In this document: positions 40,101-53,843 of the stretch, one piece after another | Position numbering within the stretch: the stretch's first letter is position 1 | How the letters are laid out: each line of letters starts with the position of its first letter | NCBI RefSeq assembly: GCF_000151665.1 | Contig: NW_013171819.1 | Location: forward strand, 372,001 to 436,000 | DNA: 64,000 nt | DNA from: Blastocystis hominis | Lineage: Eukaryota > Sar > Bigyra > Opalinata > Blastocystidae | Direction of reading: 5' to 3' | Notes under the pieces: generated by a model | The model's input: the letters and a program-made list of their open reading frames with translations, nothing else | Database searches by the model: none | What the model was told of the DNA's origin: nothing | Translations under genes and position numbers: made by a program

Positions 40101-41211
40101 GCTCTCTCTCTCTTTAGCTCTCTCTCTCTCTCTCTCGATGCGTGTGTGGCCTACTGGGTGCGCGTGGCGCTGTGCTCCGCCGCGTGCTCCATCCTCTCCG
40201 AGGCCTCCTCTCCCATCACCCTCGCCGCGTATGTCGTCGCGCCCGGCGCGGTGCAGAACCTCGAGGTGGCCGCGCTCTCCTCGACCTCGCTGCGCGTGCA
40301 GTGGGCAGAGCCGGCGGAGCTGGGCGGCGCCAGCATTGGGTACTACGTGGTGCGACGCTCGTGGATGGCGTCGATGGCCGTGATCCAGAGCGAGAGCGAG
40401 AGCGAGAGCGAGAGCGAGGTCGCCAGCACGAACTGCTTCCTGGACCTGCAGAGCGTGCAGAGCGTGCAGAGCGTGCAGAGCGTGCAGAGCGTGCAGCACG
40501 CGCCCATCTATCTGAGCGTGGCCGCGTTCACCGGGTATCTCTCCCGCCAAGAGAAGATCCCCGCGGTTCTGTATGCAGTGTGTGTGGAATCAGGCGGAGG
40601 GCATTGAGTGGGACTGTGCGATGGCGATTACCGGATCCTTCCATGATCTCTGCACCGCCACGTGCGAGCTTCGCGCTCCCGCGACTTCCTCCTTCCTCCT
40701 TCCGCCGAACCGTCTGGTTCCCCGCGGGACGCGATGTGTGGGACGTGTTGGAGGGTGGGATCCCCGCGACTTCCTACACGCTGGAGTGCGTCCCGAGCGA
40801 AGTGGGCAGTGCCGAGTGGATGGGCAGGCAATTCGGAGTGTCCACGATGGCCACGTCGGAATTCGTTGGGTGTTGGTGGTGGACGGCGAGCCAACCTCCT
40901 CGCTCACCGGTTCGCTCTGGGTGTGGGTGTGGGTGTGGGTGTGAGTGAGCAGGAATCTGGTGGGCGATGGGGTGGGGTCCGTGGCTCCCTACGAAGGTGT
41001 GCAGAGTCGACCGGGCTCTCTGGATCTCTTCCTGTCCAACTGGGCGCAGAACGCCACCGTGGTCTCCGTCACCCAGCCCCTCCGCCTCCGCCTCCGCTTC
41101 CGCTTCCGCTTCCTCTTCGCCTACGACGTGACCGGCGCGCTCATCCGCGCCCACCTCGTCGATCACGCCTGGTGCGCCGTGGGTCGCGATGTTTCCACGT
41201 TTCCACGATCC
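37197..41211. repeat. Segmental duplication, copy 1 (3' flank of fragment B)
   Basis: Nearly identical to 54531-57007, starting at the same point of the viral gene (TTCAGTAAGGTATTCAAGAA) and running through GATA repeats, an AT-rich kilobase and a GC-rich gene fragment. This copy has about 1.5 kb (roughly 39045-40558) that the other lacks. Homology ends after TTTCCACGATC. Confidence 0.85.
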
Positions 41212-41230
41212 AGACCGATTTGGCAGTTGC
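38240..41230 (+). pseudogene. Broken fibronectin-III protein gene, long copy
   Basis: GC-rich coding-like DNA in shifting frames. One clear FN3 domain: PGAVQNLEVAALSSTSLRVQW, then AEPAELGGASIGYYVV (about 40240-40350). A second, FN3-like: GGIPATSYTLECVPSEVGSAEW (about 40757-40818). Other sensible stretches are EPMNIHIVFELAEATFSYP (39340) and ARTLYINANRLVSRNG (39490). In-frame short tandem repeats have grown inside it: GCCTTC (39430), CGTTCGGTTGG (39591), GAGAGC (40390), GCAGAGCGT (40448), GGGTGT (40919). Frame changes occur between the pieces; some could be small introns, but I could not fit them all. Likely a dead duplicate of a host gene. Confidence 0.55.
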
Positions 41231-41276
41231 TGAGAGAAAGAGAAAGAGAGAAATGGTTGCGGTGTTTGGTTTGGAA

Positions 41277-41308
41277 GATGGATGGATGGATGGATGGATG
41301 GATGGAAT
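41277..41308. repeat. (GGAT)n microsatellite
   Basis: About seven tandem GATG units just past the end of the segmental duplication. Confidence 0.9.
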
Positions 41309-43220
41309 TGTAGAGATGTGGAATGGTTGAAGCGTTGTAGGATTTGAATGAAAATCGAAAATGTGTTTAGGAAGGAAAGAAAATGTAGATTTAGAGTGTG
41401 TAGGGTGTTGGAATGATTTAGAAACATGAACAGAATAATCCAGAACGAGGAACCAAACGACTCTAGTTGATAATAATAATAATAATAGAGTGCTGTGAGT
41501 TGATAGTTGATTTGCTAGCATTGTTCTAATGATTCTACTGCATCTACCGAGAACATATTGTTTTAGAACACAGCAGCAATACACATAATTGTAATATCTC
41601 AATGACTTTCTACTGTTACCACTCATTACATAAGCGAAATAATGGATTGAAAAGAGGATTGTAATTCCATCGTATTTGAATGACATGTTCGAGTGTGGTT
41701 GGGCATTGTTGGGGAGATCAAATAAAGTAGGGCTTAGCAAAACGAAAGGCTCATCTAGCCAAACCTCCACTTCCAACACCAAGATGCAACCCACACAACA
41801 GAGTAGCCAAGTGTGAACAGTGATTTCTTCCTTTTCGATTGATTCCACACACTATCATTTCGATTCTCTAGATATCGAATGAATAGCTATCAATCAATTT
41901 AAAGGAAAACAATGAATAACTGACTGATTGGATTGCTTGTAGAAGTTGATGCACATCATAATTATCAATGTGTGCATGTTACACAACGACAGACTGAGCT
42001 GTAGAATGAGTTTACTGTTAGTAGGAAGAAATGTGATTATTACTGTTTCAAAGATAATAGGAATTCGATTATAAGCACGAATCAAACGAATTGACTTTGT
42101 AGAGACATAATTTAGAAGTGAAACACACTGAGGGAAAGTGAGTGACAAATTATGTACAATCTATGCACAATCAATACGAATACCTATAATTATAAACTAT
42201 GAACATTATGCGAATCAAAATATATGTAGAAATAAGACTGGAAGACAATTGGTCATAGAAACATTGAAAATTATATATATTACGTATAGAATAACCAACT
42301 CATTTGATACAAGCATGGATAGCACACATAATCTTGGTCAACACCAGAAAAAGGCTGTTTTCTACAGTTCATATGAACAATTTTCTAGTCTAGAAATATA
42401 AGATGAGGGTAGATGTGGAATTTATGGAAAATACACGAAGTCCATTTGGAACCAACAAAACCCACAATTTGGACATTTTCCAGACATTATAGGCAATTCC
42501 TTCGAAGCAAATCGAAAGTGTCTTAACCAGTTGGATAGACAAGCCAAAGTAAAACTATTCTTGAGCCCTATTATTTCGGTGGATTATATTGAGATAGCGA
42601 AATACACTATTGAAACTGTTTTCTACTGTGCTCCTTTAGAACTAGCTACAAAGCTCTGATAACACCAATAATAGTGTTATAAGTACAGAATAGCTTAGGA
42701 AATCTTGTTTCAAAGACACTCTATTCTCAAGTGTTCAGGAAAACAATAACACATTCCAAATAGCGTTCTTCACTTCTCATATAATTGTATAGGCTATTAA
42801 AGTGTGTGAATACCCAACCAAAAATAACAAAGCTTCCCAAAATAAACAATGGAATGTATTTTGGAATTGCAATGATTCGACATAATTCCTATCGAATGCT
42901 CCACCACTCAATTGATAATGGTTCATTTTTGAATATTCACTTTGAAAATAGCAAGACAAATTTGATAGAAGAAATATGAAAAATCGAGAAGCAAATAGAA
43001 CCACTTTTGTTGGAATTTGAGAAGCAGGCTTTTCTAGCTCAACTTATACCGTGTATACATACTCCTAAATTTCCAATAGAAAAATAGAATTGTGTTTCGG
43101 TGATATTTAAACTGGATATTAAACTGAGTGTGCTTTTGGATTTTCTCATAATTTTTTTTATTTTGGTCAAATAAAATGGTTGAAGAATGTATTGTGTTAT
43201 CTTCCATGCTAATGAATAGC
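41300..43220. other. Mostly non-coding AT-rich stretch
   Basis: One weak candidate only: 42315-42660 stays open except for a single stop at 42400 and has ordinary-looking codons (for example IIGNSFEANRKCLNQLDRQA), but no family is recognisable. It may be a decayed exon or chance. Confidence 0.4.
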
Positions 43221-43224
43221 CTAC

Positions 43225-44004
43225 TTGACTGAAGTTCGCTTCACCGAGTATCTGCTGGATGGATACGGTACGCTCGGCCACCCTGAAACCCTGGTCAAGG
43301 GTGGAATCAAATACACTGTTCAGCGATTCCAGGGAAAGCACAAGAACGAATTTCTATTGCGCTCAGAAACTGGTGATGTGTATCTGTTTGAAAATAACGT
43401 ACTGAAACAAGAATGGAAGGAGGACGAGAATGGAAAGAAATCGGAGGAGTTTATTCGATACAAGAATGGTCGAGCCGATTTCAGTCAGCGATTCGAGTAT
43501 ATTTTGGAACAAATGAACAACAAACGTTTTGTTTACCACAAGAAAGGACTTCGAATGGAAATCTGGTCAGTCCAAACGGGGCATTTGCTGTATCACGGAG
43601 GGTACAACGAAAGACGAATGAAAGAAGGCTGGGGTATCGAATACGATGAAGAAAGCGGAAATGTGGCTGTGGAAGGGATGTGGAGCAAAGGAGTATTGAA
43701 AGAAGTGATTCGATGTTTCAATGGAGATACGATGACCGAATTGAAGCGAAACGGAGCAGATAGCTTGGATCCAACGAAACGAATTCCGATCTATGTGGGT
43801 GGATTTCGCTATGATGAAGACAATGAACGATTTATTCGTGAAGGGAAAGGATGTCTGATTGATGGAAAGACTGGAATTGCCACTCGAGAATGTGAATGGA
43901 AAGATGGAAAAGAAGTGAGTGGAGTGAAACTGACTGATGGATGGTACGATCCAAAATTGAGGTAGGGTTTATCAACAGCCATGATTCCTAGACCTGATTC
44001 TGTG

Positions 44005-44048
<44 letters not shown>

Positions 44049-45250
44049 AAAACGCGAAGAACCTGCTCCTCTTCGATTCAGCGTCACTAGATCTACAAAA
44101 TGGACCGATGTGAGTTTGCAAGTGACCGATTTGAAGATTTCATCGAATTGCTGTAACGATTTGAATGCACTGGATCTGAATCGATTCGAGTGGCTACGAT
44201 CTATCGAAATCGGCGATGAATGTTTTGGATCAGTGAGAACATTCAAAATCGATGGATTGAATCGATTGAAAACTATCAAAATCGGAAGCAATTCATTTAC
44301 TCAAGTGAAACAAGAGTGGTTTGAGCAACTCCACACCACTGGAGAATTGGATTCTAAGGTCAACAACCAATCGAAATCATTCCACATATTGAATTGTGAA
44401 TCATTGGAATCCATTCAAATTGGTGAATATAGTTTCAGTGATTTTGGAGGCGACTTTGAATTGGAGAATCTACCACAATTACAATCCATTCAAATTGGTG
44501 TAATCGAAAGTGAATCATTCAATTTTAATTCCAGTTCGTTTGTGATCAGAGGTATTGATATGATATTGAATATTTGAATGATGCATAGATCTTCCAAATC
44601 TACAATCCATTACATTAGGTGATGATGCATTCGAGTATTCCTTATCAACAATAATTGAAAGTATTGAATGAATTCGAATGAAATGATTGATGTAGATCTT
44701 CCATCATTACAATCCATTACACTCGGTGATTATGCACTTTATGGAAGATGGGGTGATGAATCAAATTCATTGATAATGCGAAGTAATAATGAATTGATTG
44801 GTTATGATTTGTTTTGTAGATCTTCCAAATCTAACATCAATAACATCTGCGGGAGATAGTTTCTATTGTCCTTGTGTAGTGACATTGGAAAGTATTTCTG
44901 AATATTGAATATTGATAGTATTTAGATATTCCAAATCTTCAAAATGTCAAGCTACCTAATTCATTCCTACATGTTCGATCGAAATCAATTTCGAGTATAG
45001 TTTGATTGATTTGATTTGATTCATAGATGTTTCTTCCATTCTCGCTGATCTTGTCAAAATCAGGCATTAAATCTATAATTTTGATTTGATTTGATTTGTT
45101 CAGTGATTCGTCATTGTTTAGGAACATTTCCATTGATTGATTGATTGTTTGTTTGTTTCAAACCGATTCTTGATCACAATTCATGATTCTATAATTATCA
45201 ATATATCAATCCTACCTGATTATTATGATGTTCTTCTTTACCATTTTAAC
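43225..45250 (+). pseudogene. MORN/LRR family copy 5
   Basis: The most complete layout: N-terminal FTEYLLDGYGTLG and YTVQRFQGKHKNEF, MORN-like repeats (GWGIEYDEESGNVAVEGMW, GKGCLIDGKTGIATRE), a stop at 43965, then an alanine-proline run made of (CCTGCT)n at 44005-44047. LRRs follow (LRSIEIGDECFGSVRTF, LKTIKIGSNSFTQ, LESIQIGEYSFSDF) to 44577, and one more LRR piece at 44668-44859. The start codon position is TTG rather than ATG. After the LRRs the frame breaks at the AGATCTTCCAAATCTAC word as in copies 2 and 4. The 3' flank to about 45250 matches copy 4. Confidence 0.65.
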
Positions 45251-45297
45251 AATGATACTGAATTATGATTGTTGTTTCTATCAATCAATCAATCAAC

Positions 45298-45299
<2 letters not shown>

Positions 45300-45329
<30 letters not shown>

Positions 45330-48300
45330 GGATCAAAGATAGCTGATTCAAAATGCAAATGAATGTTGAATATCGTAAAGAATCAATTCATCATTCACAC
45401 TCAATAATACTGATAAGAATAGAAAGGCTGTTCAATCCATTGACTGATCGATTAATTGAATGAATGAATGGTGTGTATTTGGTTAGTTTTCGATATCCAT
45501 TTATCATCATTATCATCATTATTATTATTGTATGATCATCCACATTATTCATCGGTCTATTTCAGCATATTGAATACCACTAGATCACTTTAGTATTGTT
45601 GATCATGAATAGAATGATTGGATAGGATCGATCAATCAGAATCAGAATCAGATTGATGATGAGTATTCAACCATCAATCCTCGTCATTACTATCATTATT
45701 AGTAGTATTTATTTTTGTATTTGTTTTTGTATTTGTATTTGTTCGATTATCAATGATATAGAATCGATCGAATGATTCATTGATAGCGATCCAATCGACT
45801 GATAGAATTATACAATTGATTCGATCGAATCCAAATGGAACAATCACTCAAACACATTGTAGTCTCAATGGTTGTTTTGCAATTGAATCGATCGAGATTC
45901 ATGAAATCGTTATGTTCGATCATTGGTTTAGCTGGAATCTATCATTGTACTGTATTGCATAACAATACTCTTATTTCTTTCTTTCTGATCATTATTATCA
46001 TTATTATTGATATCATTCAAATCATTAGATCCCATTCGAACAAGTCAATATGGAATCAGCATTTGATAATCACAATACAATAATGAGGCATATTGTGAGA
46101 ACCATTTGTGTTGTGGTTTGAATATGAGTATTTCGATAATGGGTTTTCTTGAAATCCATTGTTTGATTGTATATTCAATATGCTGTTTGTGATTTAACAC
46201 CGATGAATCCACAAATCACATATTTCGAATGAATCTTGATCGAACGACTTCAATCGAATCGTTTTGACAAGATTCATTGCACTTAATCGAATTGAATCAA
46301 TAGGAATCGACACAATCCATATTTGTTTGTTGAGATAGTATTAATTTGGATAATACTCAATGATTCATTATTCTTTTGTTTTTGTTTTTGTTTTTGTTTT
46401 GATGTTGCTTATCTATTTTTGATTATTCCATTTTTCATTTGTTGCTGTTGTTATTGTTGTTTTTCAACTTTTGGAATTGATTATAGTTCATTTCATTATT
46501 TCATTTTCGATTTTGATTTTTAGTTTATTCTTGTTTGTTTTGCTATTCTTTCGTTTTCTTTGTTTCTTATTTTCTTATATTTGGGCATTTTCTTAATCTT
46601 CCTTTTCTTTTGTTTTGTTTTGTATTCTATGATTCTAATTTGTTTTTAGTTTTTCTATTTTGTATTTTCTTTTTCTTTATTATTCCCTTTTTTATATTCT
46701 AACATTCATCTTATTATTCATTATCCACTAGACAAATTGGATTGTGTCGATTCTTATTGATTCAATTCTCATAAGGAAATATGTGATTATTTGTTTGGAT
46801 TGTTCCATGTTTTGTTTTGCTTATGTTTGTTTGTTTTCTGTTCATCATCATCATCATCATTATTATTATTATTATTATATATCCATTTTAACCAATCATC
46901 GAATCAATCATATGCCATCAGTTTGAAACAACAATACAAATTCCACAGATCATTGTAAAATGAACCAGATAGAATTGTTCCAATCATAATCAATCGAAAT
47001 GTGTTCCTATTAAACGAATCAAAACAAATCAAATCAAATCAAATGATCAAACGGAATCGAATGAAACACAATGAATCAAATCAAATCAACTAACAAGATA
47101 AGATAAGCTTAGACTTACCAAATGGAATTGAAATCTATGAAAATCATATAAAATCAATTCCATTCTATTTATCAACTATACTCGAATCGATCTCAATTGA
47201 ACATACCCCAATGATACAAGTAGATTGACATTTTGAAACAGATTTGGAATATCTATTTACCACTCTATTCAATATTTAGATCCACTTTCCAATGTCACCA
47301 AAACGAGGACAACAGAAACTCCATTATACAGAAGTTAGTGATGTTAAACTTGGAAGATCCAAAACAAATCATAACCAATCAATTCATTATTACTTCGAAG
47401 TGTCAATGAAGTTGAATCATCATCATCATCCCATCTTTCTCCCCTACCTTCCAGTATCCGATATCTTATGACACACATTGTTTTTCCTTCTTATTCATTC
47501 ATTCATTCTGTTTTCCTTCATCACTCAATCACTCATTCATTCATTCATAGATTAATGGATCATTGATTGTCATAAAGGAAACACTTGATTCTTTGCTTTC
47601 ATTGATTCCATTTCTTCTTTTGTTGACAAGGAATATTGTTATCGATTTTGATGGTTTGGAATCAATGAATGAATGGTAGGGGAGAAAGAGAGAAGTAGTA
47701 ATAGCAGCAGCAACATCCACAACAACAACAATAGTAGTAGTTGTAGTAAGCAATGGACCAAACTATCTATCAAATGATTTAATCAATAATCAGAATCTAC
47801 AATACGAAATCATTTCAAATCAATCGGATTGATGTTTCGTGACAACAATCAATCTTTCCATGGAAACCGACAATCAAATGATCTTCTCTTCATTTATATT
47901 TAAATCTGAATCGATTCACATAGATTCATTCAATTATGTGGATTGTTTGAAATTGATATGCATTCTTGGTATTTGTTTGTTTTCACATATCGAGTTTGTT
48001 CTTCATTTCGATCATTCCACATAACAATCTAATTGATCTATTATCCAGAATCGATCAGTAAGTATTATTGATTGTTTGATTGATTGATTGATCCATGATA
48101 ATAATAATACTCTTATTCCGAATAATATGACTATTATTATCATGGATTTGGTTCTTTCCTTATTTCTTTATTCAACTACACATATGGTTGTTTCAATATC
48201 TCTTTCTATGATGATTACTATTATTATTATTAATCATCAATAGCTATGGATTGTTCTCAGATATTCTTATTCTTCTTCTTCCTTTTACTGTTCTTATTCT

Positions 48301-50690
48301 CATTATTGCTTGTTATTCACATACACATTGTTTGTTCTACATCAATTTGGTATTGATTCGATATCGGACACTGCATTGAGTTAACAATTCATCCATTTGG
48401 ATTATTACTCATGTTATTGTTCGTTCCTATTATGTTGTTGCTGCTCATTACTTCATTTCACTTCATTTCTGTTTTAGACATTGCTTTTGAACACATAATC
48501 TTATCATTATTCTCATTGATTTCTATTACTGTTATTATTGTTGCTGTGCCATTTTAACGAACTCATTGTCGTTATTATTGTTGTTATTTGCTTTGTTGTT
48601 TGATAGATTCATATTATGAAAGAGTATACAGAATAGGCATCGATTCAATCAATCAATCAATCAATCAATCATGTGCTAAACAGTTCTAAAAGCATGAACA
48701 AATGATTGATTGAATGATTGATTGAATCGATGACATTATTGATGCAGAATTACAGTTCATTGGTTGTGATAAAGGTCTTTATTGTTTTGTGAATCACTCC
48801 ACAGAGAGAGAATCTTTCATTCGTTCATTCATTCATTCATTGATTCATTCAATGATTTGTATGTTGATTCAATCATTCAATCAACCATCCAAACCAAAGT
48901 GAATCAAATATGATTATATGAATGAATATAGAATAGAATATAATTGAATGGATTGAATGAATGACATCCTTGTTACTGATTTACAGATCATTGGTTGTGA
49001 GTAGTGTATTGAGATTGTCAATCATTTCTTAGATAAGATATCATTCATTGATTTGATCGTATAATCATTCAAATATCCCATTGCAATTCACATGATTGGT
49101 CCACTTTATACAGATTTAACGATATTTCCTTGTCAACAATCCATCATTCATTCTTATGGTACAAAATATACATAATCACAGTATGCACTCAATTCAAATC
49201 GATGTTTGTAGGATTACTCATTCATTTACTCATTCATTCATTCATTCATTTGTTATCTTTTCAGTGTTGAATTGCTGAAATCGAATCGAATCCAACTCCA
49301 ATATCACAACCAATCATATTCCCATTCATTTCGATTCTCTCTCATTCACTCTTCATTATCATTATCACGTATGACATTCATAACTAACTAATACATATCA
49401 TCGAATGGATTAAGATCTTAAGCAATGAATACTATTTCTTCGATTCTTTTCTTTCTTTCATTCATTCATGGTACAAACCATCTCCATGCTATGCAATCTT
49501 TGTACATCCAACTCATATTCATTCAATAGATTGTGACCAATTACACAAATCATTCCAGTACTATTCTATTCACATATAGCATACAATCTATGATAATATC
49601 TACGAATCATTCAGTTCCAATCACTATATACCAATCATTGTGCATTCCAACTAACAATAACGGAATTTACTACAAACTCCAATCATTCATTCATCGATTG
49701 GTTATTCCAGTACTAAGTATCAACAATATTGTTCCTGCTACTCAGAATTAGTTACTTTATGAAAATGGATTTAACAGAATCAAACATTGTGTTAAACCAA
49801 TGAAATGACAGAATCGTGTTTGTCTGGATTTTGTTTGTTTTGAAGCAAAACTATGCATGATCTATGTAATTCGTTTCAGGATGTGCTAAAACAGATCCCT
49901 GTGAAATATCATCATTTCAGCTATTGTTTGTCCTAATTTGTGAAAATGACTCCATTTCCATTGCTACTTCATACATATGTTATTTTCTACTATTCTATTA
50001 CATTCTAGTATTGTTGTTTTCATTCATATTGGCCATTTCTGATTATTCCACACTTACCTATCTTATTTTCACAGTATTCTATTCCATGGAATATACTAAT
50101 AAACCAAAATATACTATCAATCACAAATACACATTATTCTATCTTCCCATACATGACAATAATGATGATGATAATGACAAAACATCAACTATTCACAATC
50201 AATACTATTGAGAATAACTATTGTGAAGATTCTTGTTTGTTAATACTGCTCATTCCTTCTCTCAGCTTATAACACGAACTAGCAACATTATTAGTTGTCA
50301 CATTTAGAATGTGAATTCATTATGGGCTTTGATACAATTCATATCACACAATATGCACCAAAATGAAACAATACACATTTGTTGTTATTCTATTGCAGAT
50401 ATTCATTTTCCAAGTATTGATTCAAAGTATCTCGAGACTATATTATACAGATTAGTCATATATCAAAGGAAATACAACAATACTTGTGATATATGACTGA
50501 TTCATCATTCCTATTTCTATTGGCGGTTGCTACCATGAATTAGCACTCATATTTGATACATGTCACATAACAAAATGATCCTATTTTCACAATAACAAAA
50601 GCTCTTTCGATCAATAATAATATGATTTATCAACTTGTAGCCATCTAAAACCTCATTAATATGGAACAATAGTAGTAAGAGAATGGCACT
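45300..50690. other. 5.4-kb AT-rich desert with simple repeats
   Basis: Dominated by 4-nt repeats of the ATTC/AATC/GATT type (for example 45285-45330, 48640-48730, 48820-48850, 49220-49250), TTTTTG runs (46375-46400) and (AT)-rich trinucleotide runs. At 47140-47430 a minus-strand remnant of the MORN/LRR family 3' region is visible (TTGGAAGATC, then CATAACCAATCAATTCATTATTACTTCGAAG in reverse sense). I see no gene or structured RNA. Confidence 0.6.
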
Positions 50691-51085
50691 ATTTGTGTGA
50701 AACTTGGTGGCAGTTTTCTTTATATGCTAATTTGCGCCATGACCACAATTGCGATCCTTTGTCCGTTGTTGTAATCAACCAACCGATTCTGAGTCCTCGA
50801 CTATCGTTCCTAGGCTGTTTGGTCGACAATCATCGGTCAGGAACCAGGTTTCGTGCTTTCTTAGACCAATTCCTTTCTATTATCAACCTAGTGCTCGTTT
50901 CTATTTTAGTGTTTGTTGCATCAGTTATACTTGGGTGCAAGAAAGCAGTAGACATACCTAGCTAATGTGAATTATTGCTATTTCTCTCGTATTTACATGT
51001 TTGTTTGCCTATTTGTAATGACCGAAACCCAATATGTGTACATTGTTGTCACAAATCCATCTATTGTTGTCTATGCAAGTCATAA
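50690..51085. other. Left flank of fragment C
   Basis: Moderate GC, no family recognised. It does not resemble the terminal-repeat end of fragment B, so C has lost its own end or joins foreign DNA here. Confidence 0.45.
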
Positions 51086-51094
51086 GTGTCTTTG

Positions 51095-51428
51095 GTAAAG
51101 AGAGAACATGCATTTTCCATTCTCATACAAGATTCACCTATGAATGGTTTATTCGATTGGATCAATCCTTACAAGTTCAGAAATCCATTTATCACTTCCA
51201 TGACTGTTCTATTCAAACCCAATCAAGTCATGTTCAATATTGTGAACTTAATCAATGTGGTGACAAACACCAATGGTGAAGAGATAACGATCTCGCCTGG
51301 TTATTATACACTGAGTGAAATCATTGCCATTCTGAACACCATGATTAATACTGTATTCCCAATTTCCACAATGGATACAAGTTACGAGTGTATTTGCATC
51401 CAGTCTCCATACTCTATCGATTTCACGA
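51095..51428 (+). pseudogene. Fibre-cluster gene 1 (copy in C), 3' deleted
   Basis: Homologue of 33152-33903: the SPMNGLFDWINPYKFRNPFI segment, then SPGYYTLSEIIAILNTM. A one-base loss near the start puts the ancestral ATG out of frame. It ends at SIDFT, where about 0.6 kb relative to B is missing and gene 2 sequence begins. Confidence 0.7.
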
Positions 51429-53521
51429 GGTACATATGATATCGAAACGATCATCACAATGTTGAATGCGAGTGATGCTCTATTTAAACTGGTATATAGC
51501 GGGAGAACGCGTTCCATATCACAGTGAATCATTTCTACACGATCGATTTCACGAATGCACCAGAGATCAAATCGATTCTCGGATTCGAATCGGATACGCT
51601 AGTGAAAGGAGTGGACAACCTGCGTCGATACTACCTGTGTTCCTCGTGTAGCCAGGTGGTTGTTACTGATGGTACTGTCTTGCACGTGCTATCGATGCCT
51701 ACTGGATACTACACGTTCTCCGAGTTCATCGAGGCAGTGGGCAACGAGATGGTGATAGTGCTTTCCCTCATATCGATGACGATCAATGATAACCATGTAC
51801 TCTTCAATGTCCAAGCAAACGGATGGTTTTTCGATCGAACCAGTATTGACACGATAATCGATGGTTTTGGTAGGACTCCATGGTTCAAACTGTTTCCATC
51901 GACTCGCAACTTGTGCATCGATCGTCCCGTGGAGACTGTGTTTGATTCCAACGGACCGTCTCTACCCGATGTGACGAATAATCAAGGTTTTGGAGGTCAT
52001 GCATACCTCGATCCATCACATGTCGTGTATGACTGGCAATTGCGTACCTCGTATTATCGATTCGTGATCAAACCTCTCGTGACGTACACGATGACGAATA
52101 GCAATTGTTCATTGCTTGATTCCGGTACCTTCTACATCACTAAGGACACGACTACATCGCTCACCATGAACTCCTTGACGACCTCGTGTTTCAATGAACT
52201 CAGTGCTCGATATGCTGAGATCCGTGACATCCCACCATCCCACCAAGAAGCAATTGCGTGGACAGTGAAAAACAATGGAGATACCATGTCATGGACTGCG
52301 AAGGATTACGCACCAGAACTGGAATTGAGTATCACATCAGGTAATACACCAGAGTTGGTAATAAATGCTTCTCGATCGGTCCCTGGTATTCCAAGGATTG
52401 TGTACATCACAGCAGGGTATTCGTAGATACCACACATCTTGTTGTTGGACTCGAGGGTTACGACAAGACAGTGGATGTGACAATACCACGACGTGTATAC
52501 ACTGCTTTAGCAATAGCATAGATGATTGCTAAAGGTTTCAATGCAATAGATGGATATCGAATCTTTGATCGAGTGGAAAATGGAGGCATAATAACCATAG
52601 CACCTCGAAGTAATAAACATCCTTCGATGGTAGTGATATCCAATAACAACCCCTTCATTCCAGTGAGTCCAGGTATAACTCGTAGACTCGAATTCACATC
52701 TCATCGCAAATGGTATATCAAGATGCCCGAGTTGACATCACCTTACGAGTTTGCGATGACGAACATCGATGGACTGAAGGCGGCGAATATGATCAATGGA
52801 CACACGTACTGGAATTGCGAGATGATCATATCCTTCATACAACCCACTCGGATCGTTTACGCCCTCTCACAATCATTCAACTCCGATGACTTCATCCATT
52901 AAGTGGTAAATGGTGAATCCTACACGACCCACTTCCCATACCACGTGATGGTGCTATTTGATAAAGGAGAAGAGACATCCATAACCTACACGGAACCTAC
53001 GGTCGACACATACACATGGAACATTTCATCGCGTTTGACCCAAGACGATTTGGTGTGGTACATGAACCAGTGCTTCGAGGATTCTAATGTGTTCGTGAAG
53101 TGGATACCCAAAGCAGATGGCTATTACATTCACGCTGACCACGTGTTCTCGTTGAATGACAACCTTGGCATGATAATACCTATCTCTGGTTCATTATCGC
53201 ACACTTGGCGCATCCCTTACGACGATGGAGCATCTATATCAACAATGGTCCGATGGTTGCCGAGTATCCTGTCGATATCACGAATGGTCTATCGAACATA
53301 CAGCTGTATTGCAACATCGTGAAAAGCAAGACGATACCTCTGCTTGCGAATGTCCCGATGGACAGTTTGTACAAGAATTACTTCTACAAGAATCGCATGT
53401 TGATTCCATGTTCCGAGTTGCTGGACCGAATCGAACACGAGTTGAAAGACGAAAACAACGTGTTACTCTCGTTCATCGGGAACATCTACCTGTTGATCGG
53501 ATTCACCGTCATAGTCAATAA
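51429..53521 (+). pseudogene. Fibre-cluster gene 2 (copy in C)
   Basis: Homologue of 33905-36200 lacking the first part. It is important as the only copy whose frame runs unbroken across the site where A and B are shifted (GFGRTPWFKLFPSTRNLC, about 51868-51920). It has its own damage: a base loss near 51500, frame changes near 52370 and 53228, and stops near 52520 and 52900. Confidence 0.75.
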
Positions 53522-53842
53522 ATGAATCTAGTATTCAACATCGATAAGACATTCGAACACGAGTTTACGAATAACAATCTCATCAAAAGCGATTTGTTGA
53601 TCGATCGGATATCAATGAAGGGAAAATTGTCTGGTACCTGCCTTGTCCTTAACCGAATCAACAACATGCAAGAACACAAACAGTCTCCGTTGGCTGTGTT
53701 GAACGATCAGTAGACGGAGAATGCCTATTTGAATGTTGTGGTGTTCAAGAGTCGCAAATGGCGATTCTAACTCATAGACAAGAATGGTCTGTACATCAAA
53801 GTGAAATGGCCAATAACGGTTTGCATTCATTTCAGTGTTGTA
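53522..53842 (+). pseudogene. Fibre-cluster gene 3 (copy in C), two stops
   Basis: Homologue of 1955-2287. It stops at 53711-53713 and again near 53767; the remaining frame (SRKWRF) shows the family ending. The following start still has the GTAAATG context. Confidence 0.75.
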
Positions 53843-53843
53843 A

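Noticed and set aside
39144-40550. 468-codon antisense frame in the GC-rich FN3 block
   Set aside because: Low-complexity translation of tandem repeats (LHALHALHA, ALALALA). The FN3 sense lies on the plus strand.
45300-50690. CRISPR-like arrays from repeated ATTC/AATC units
   Set aside because: Simple 4-nt microsatellites without spacers; eukaryotic context.
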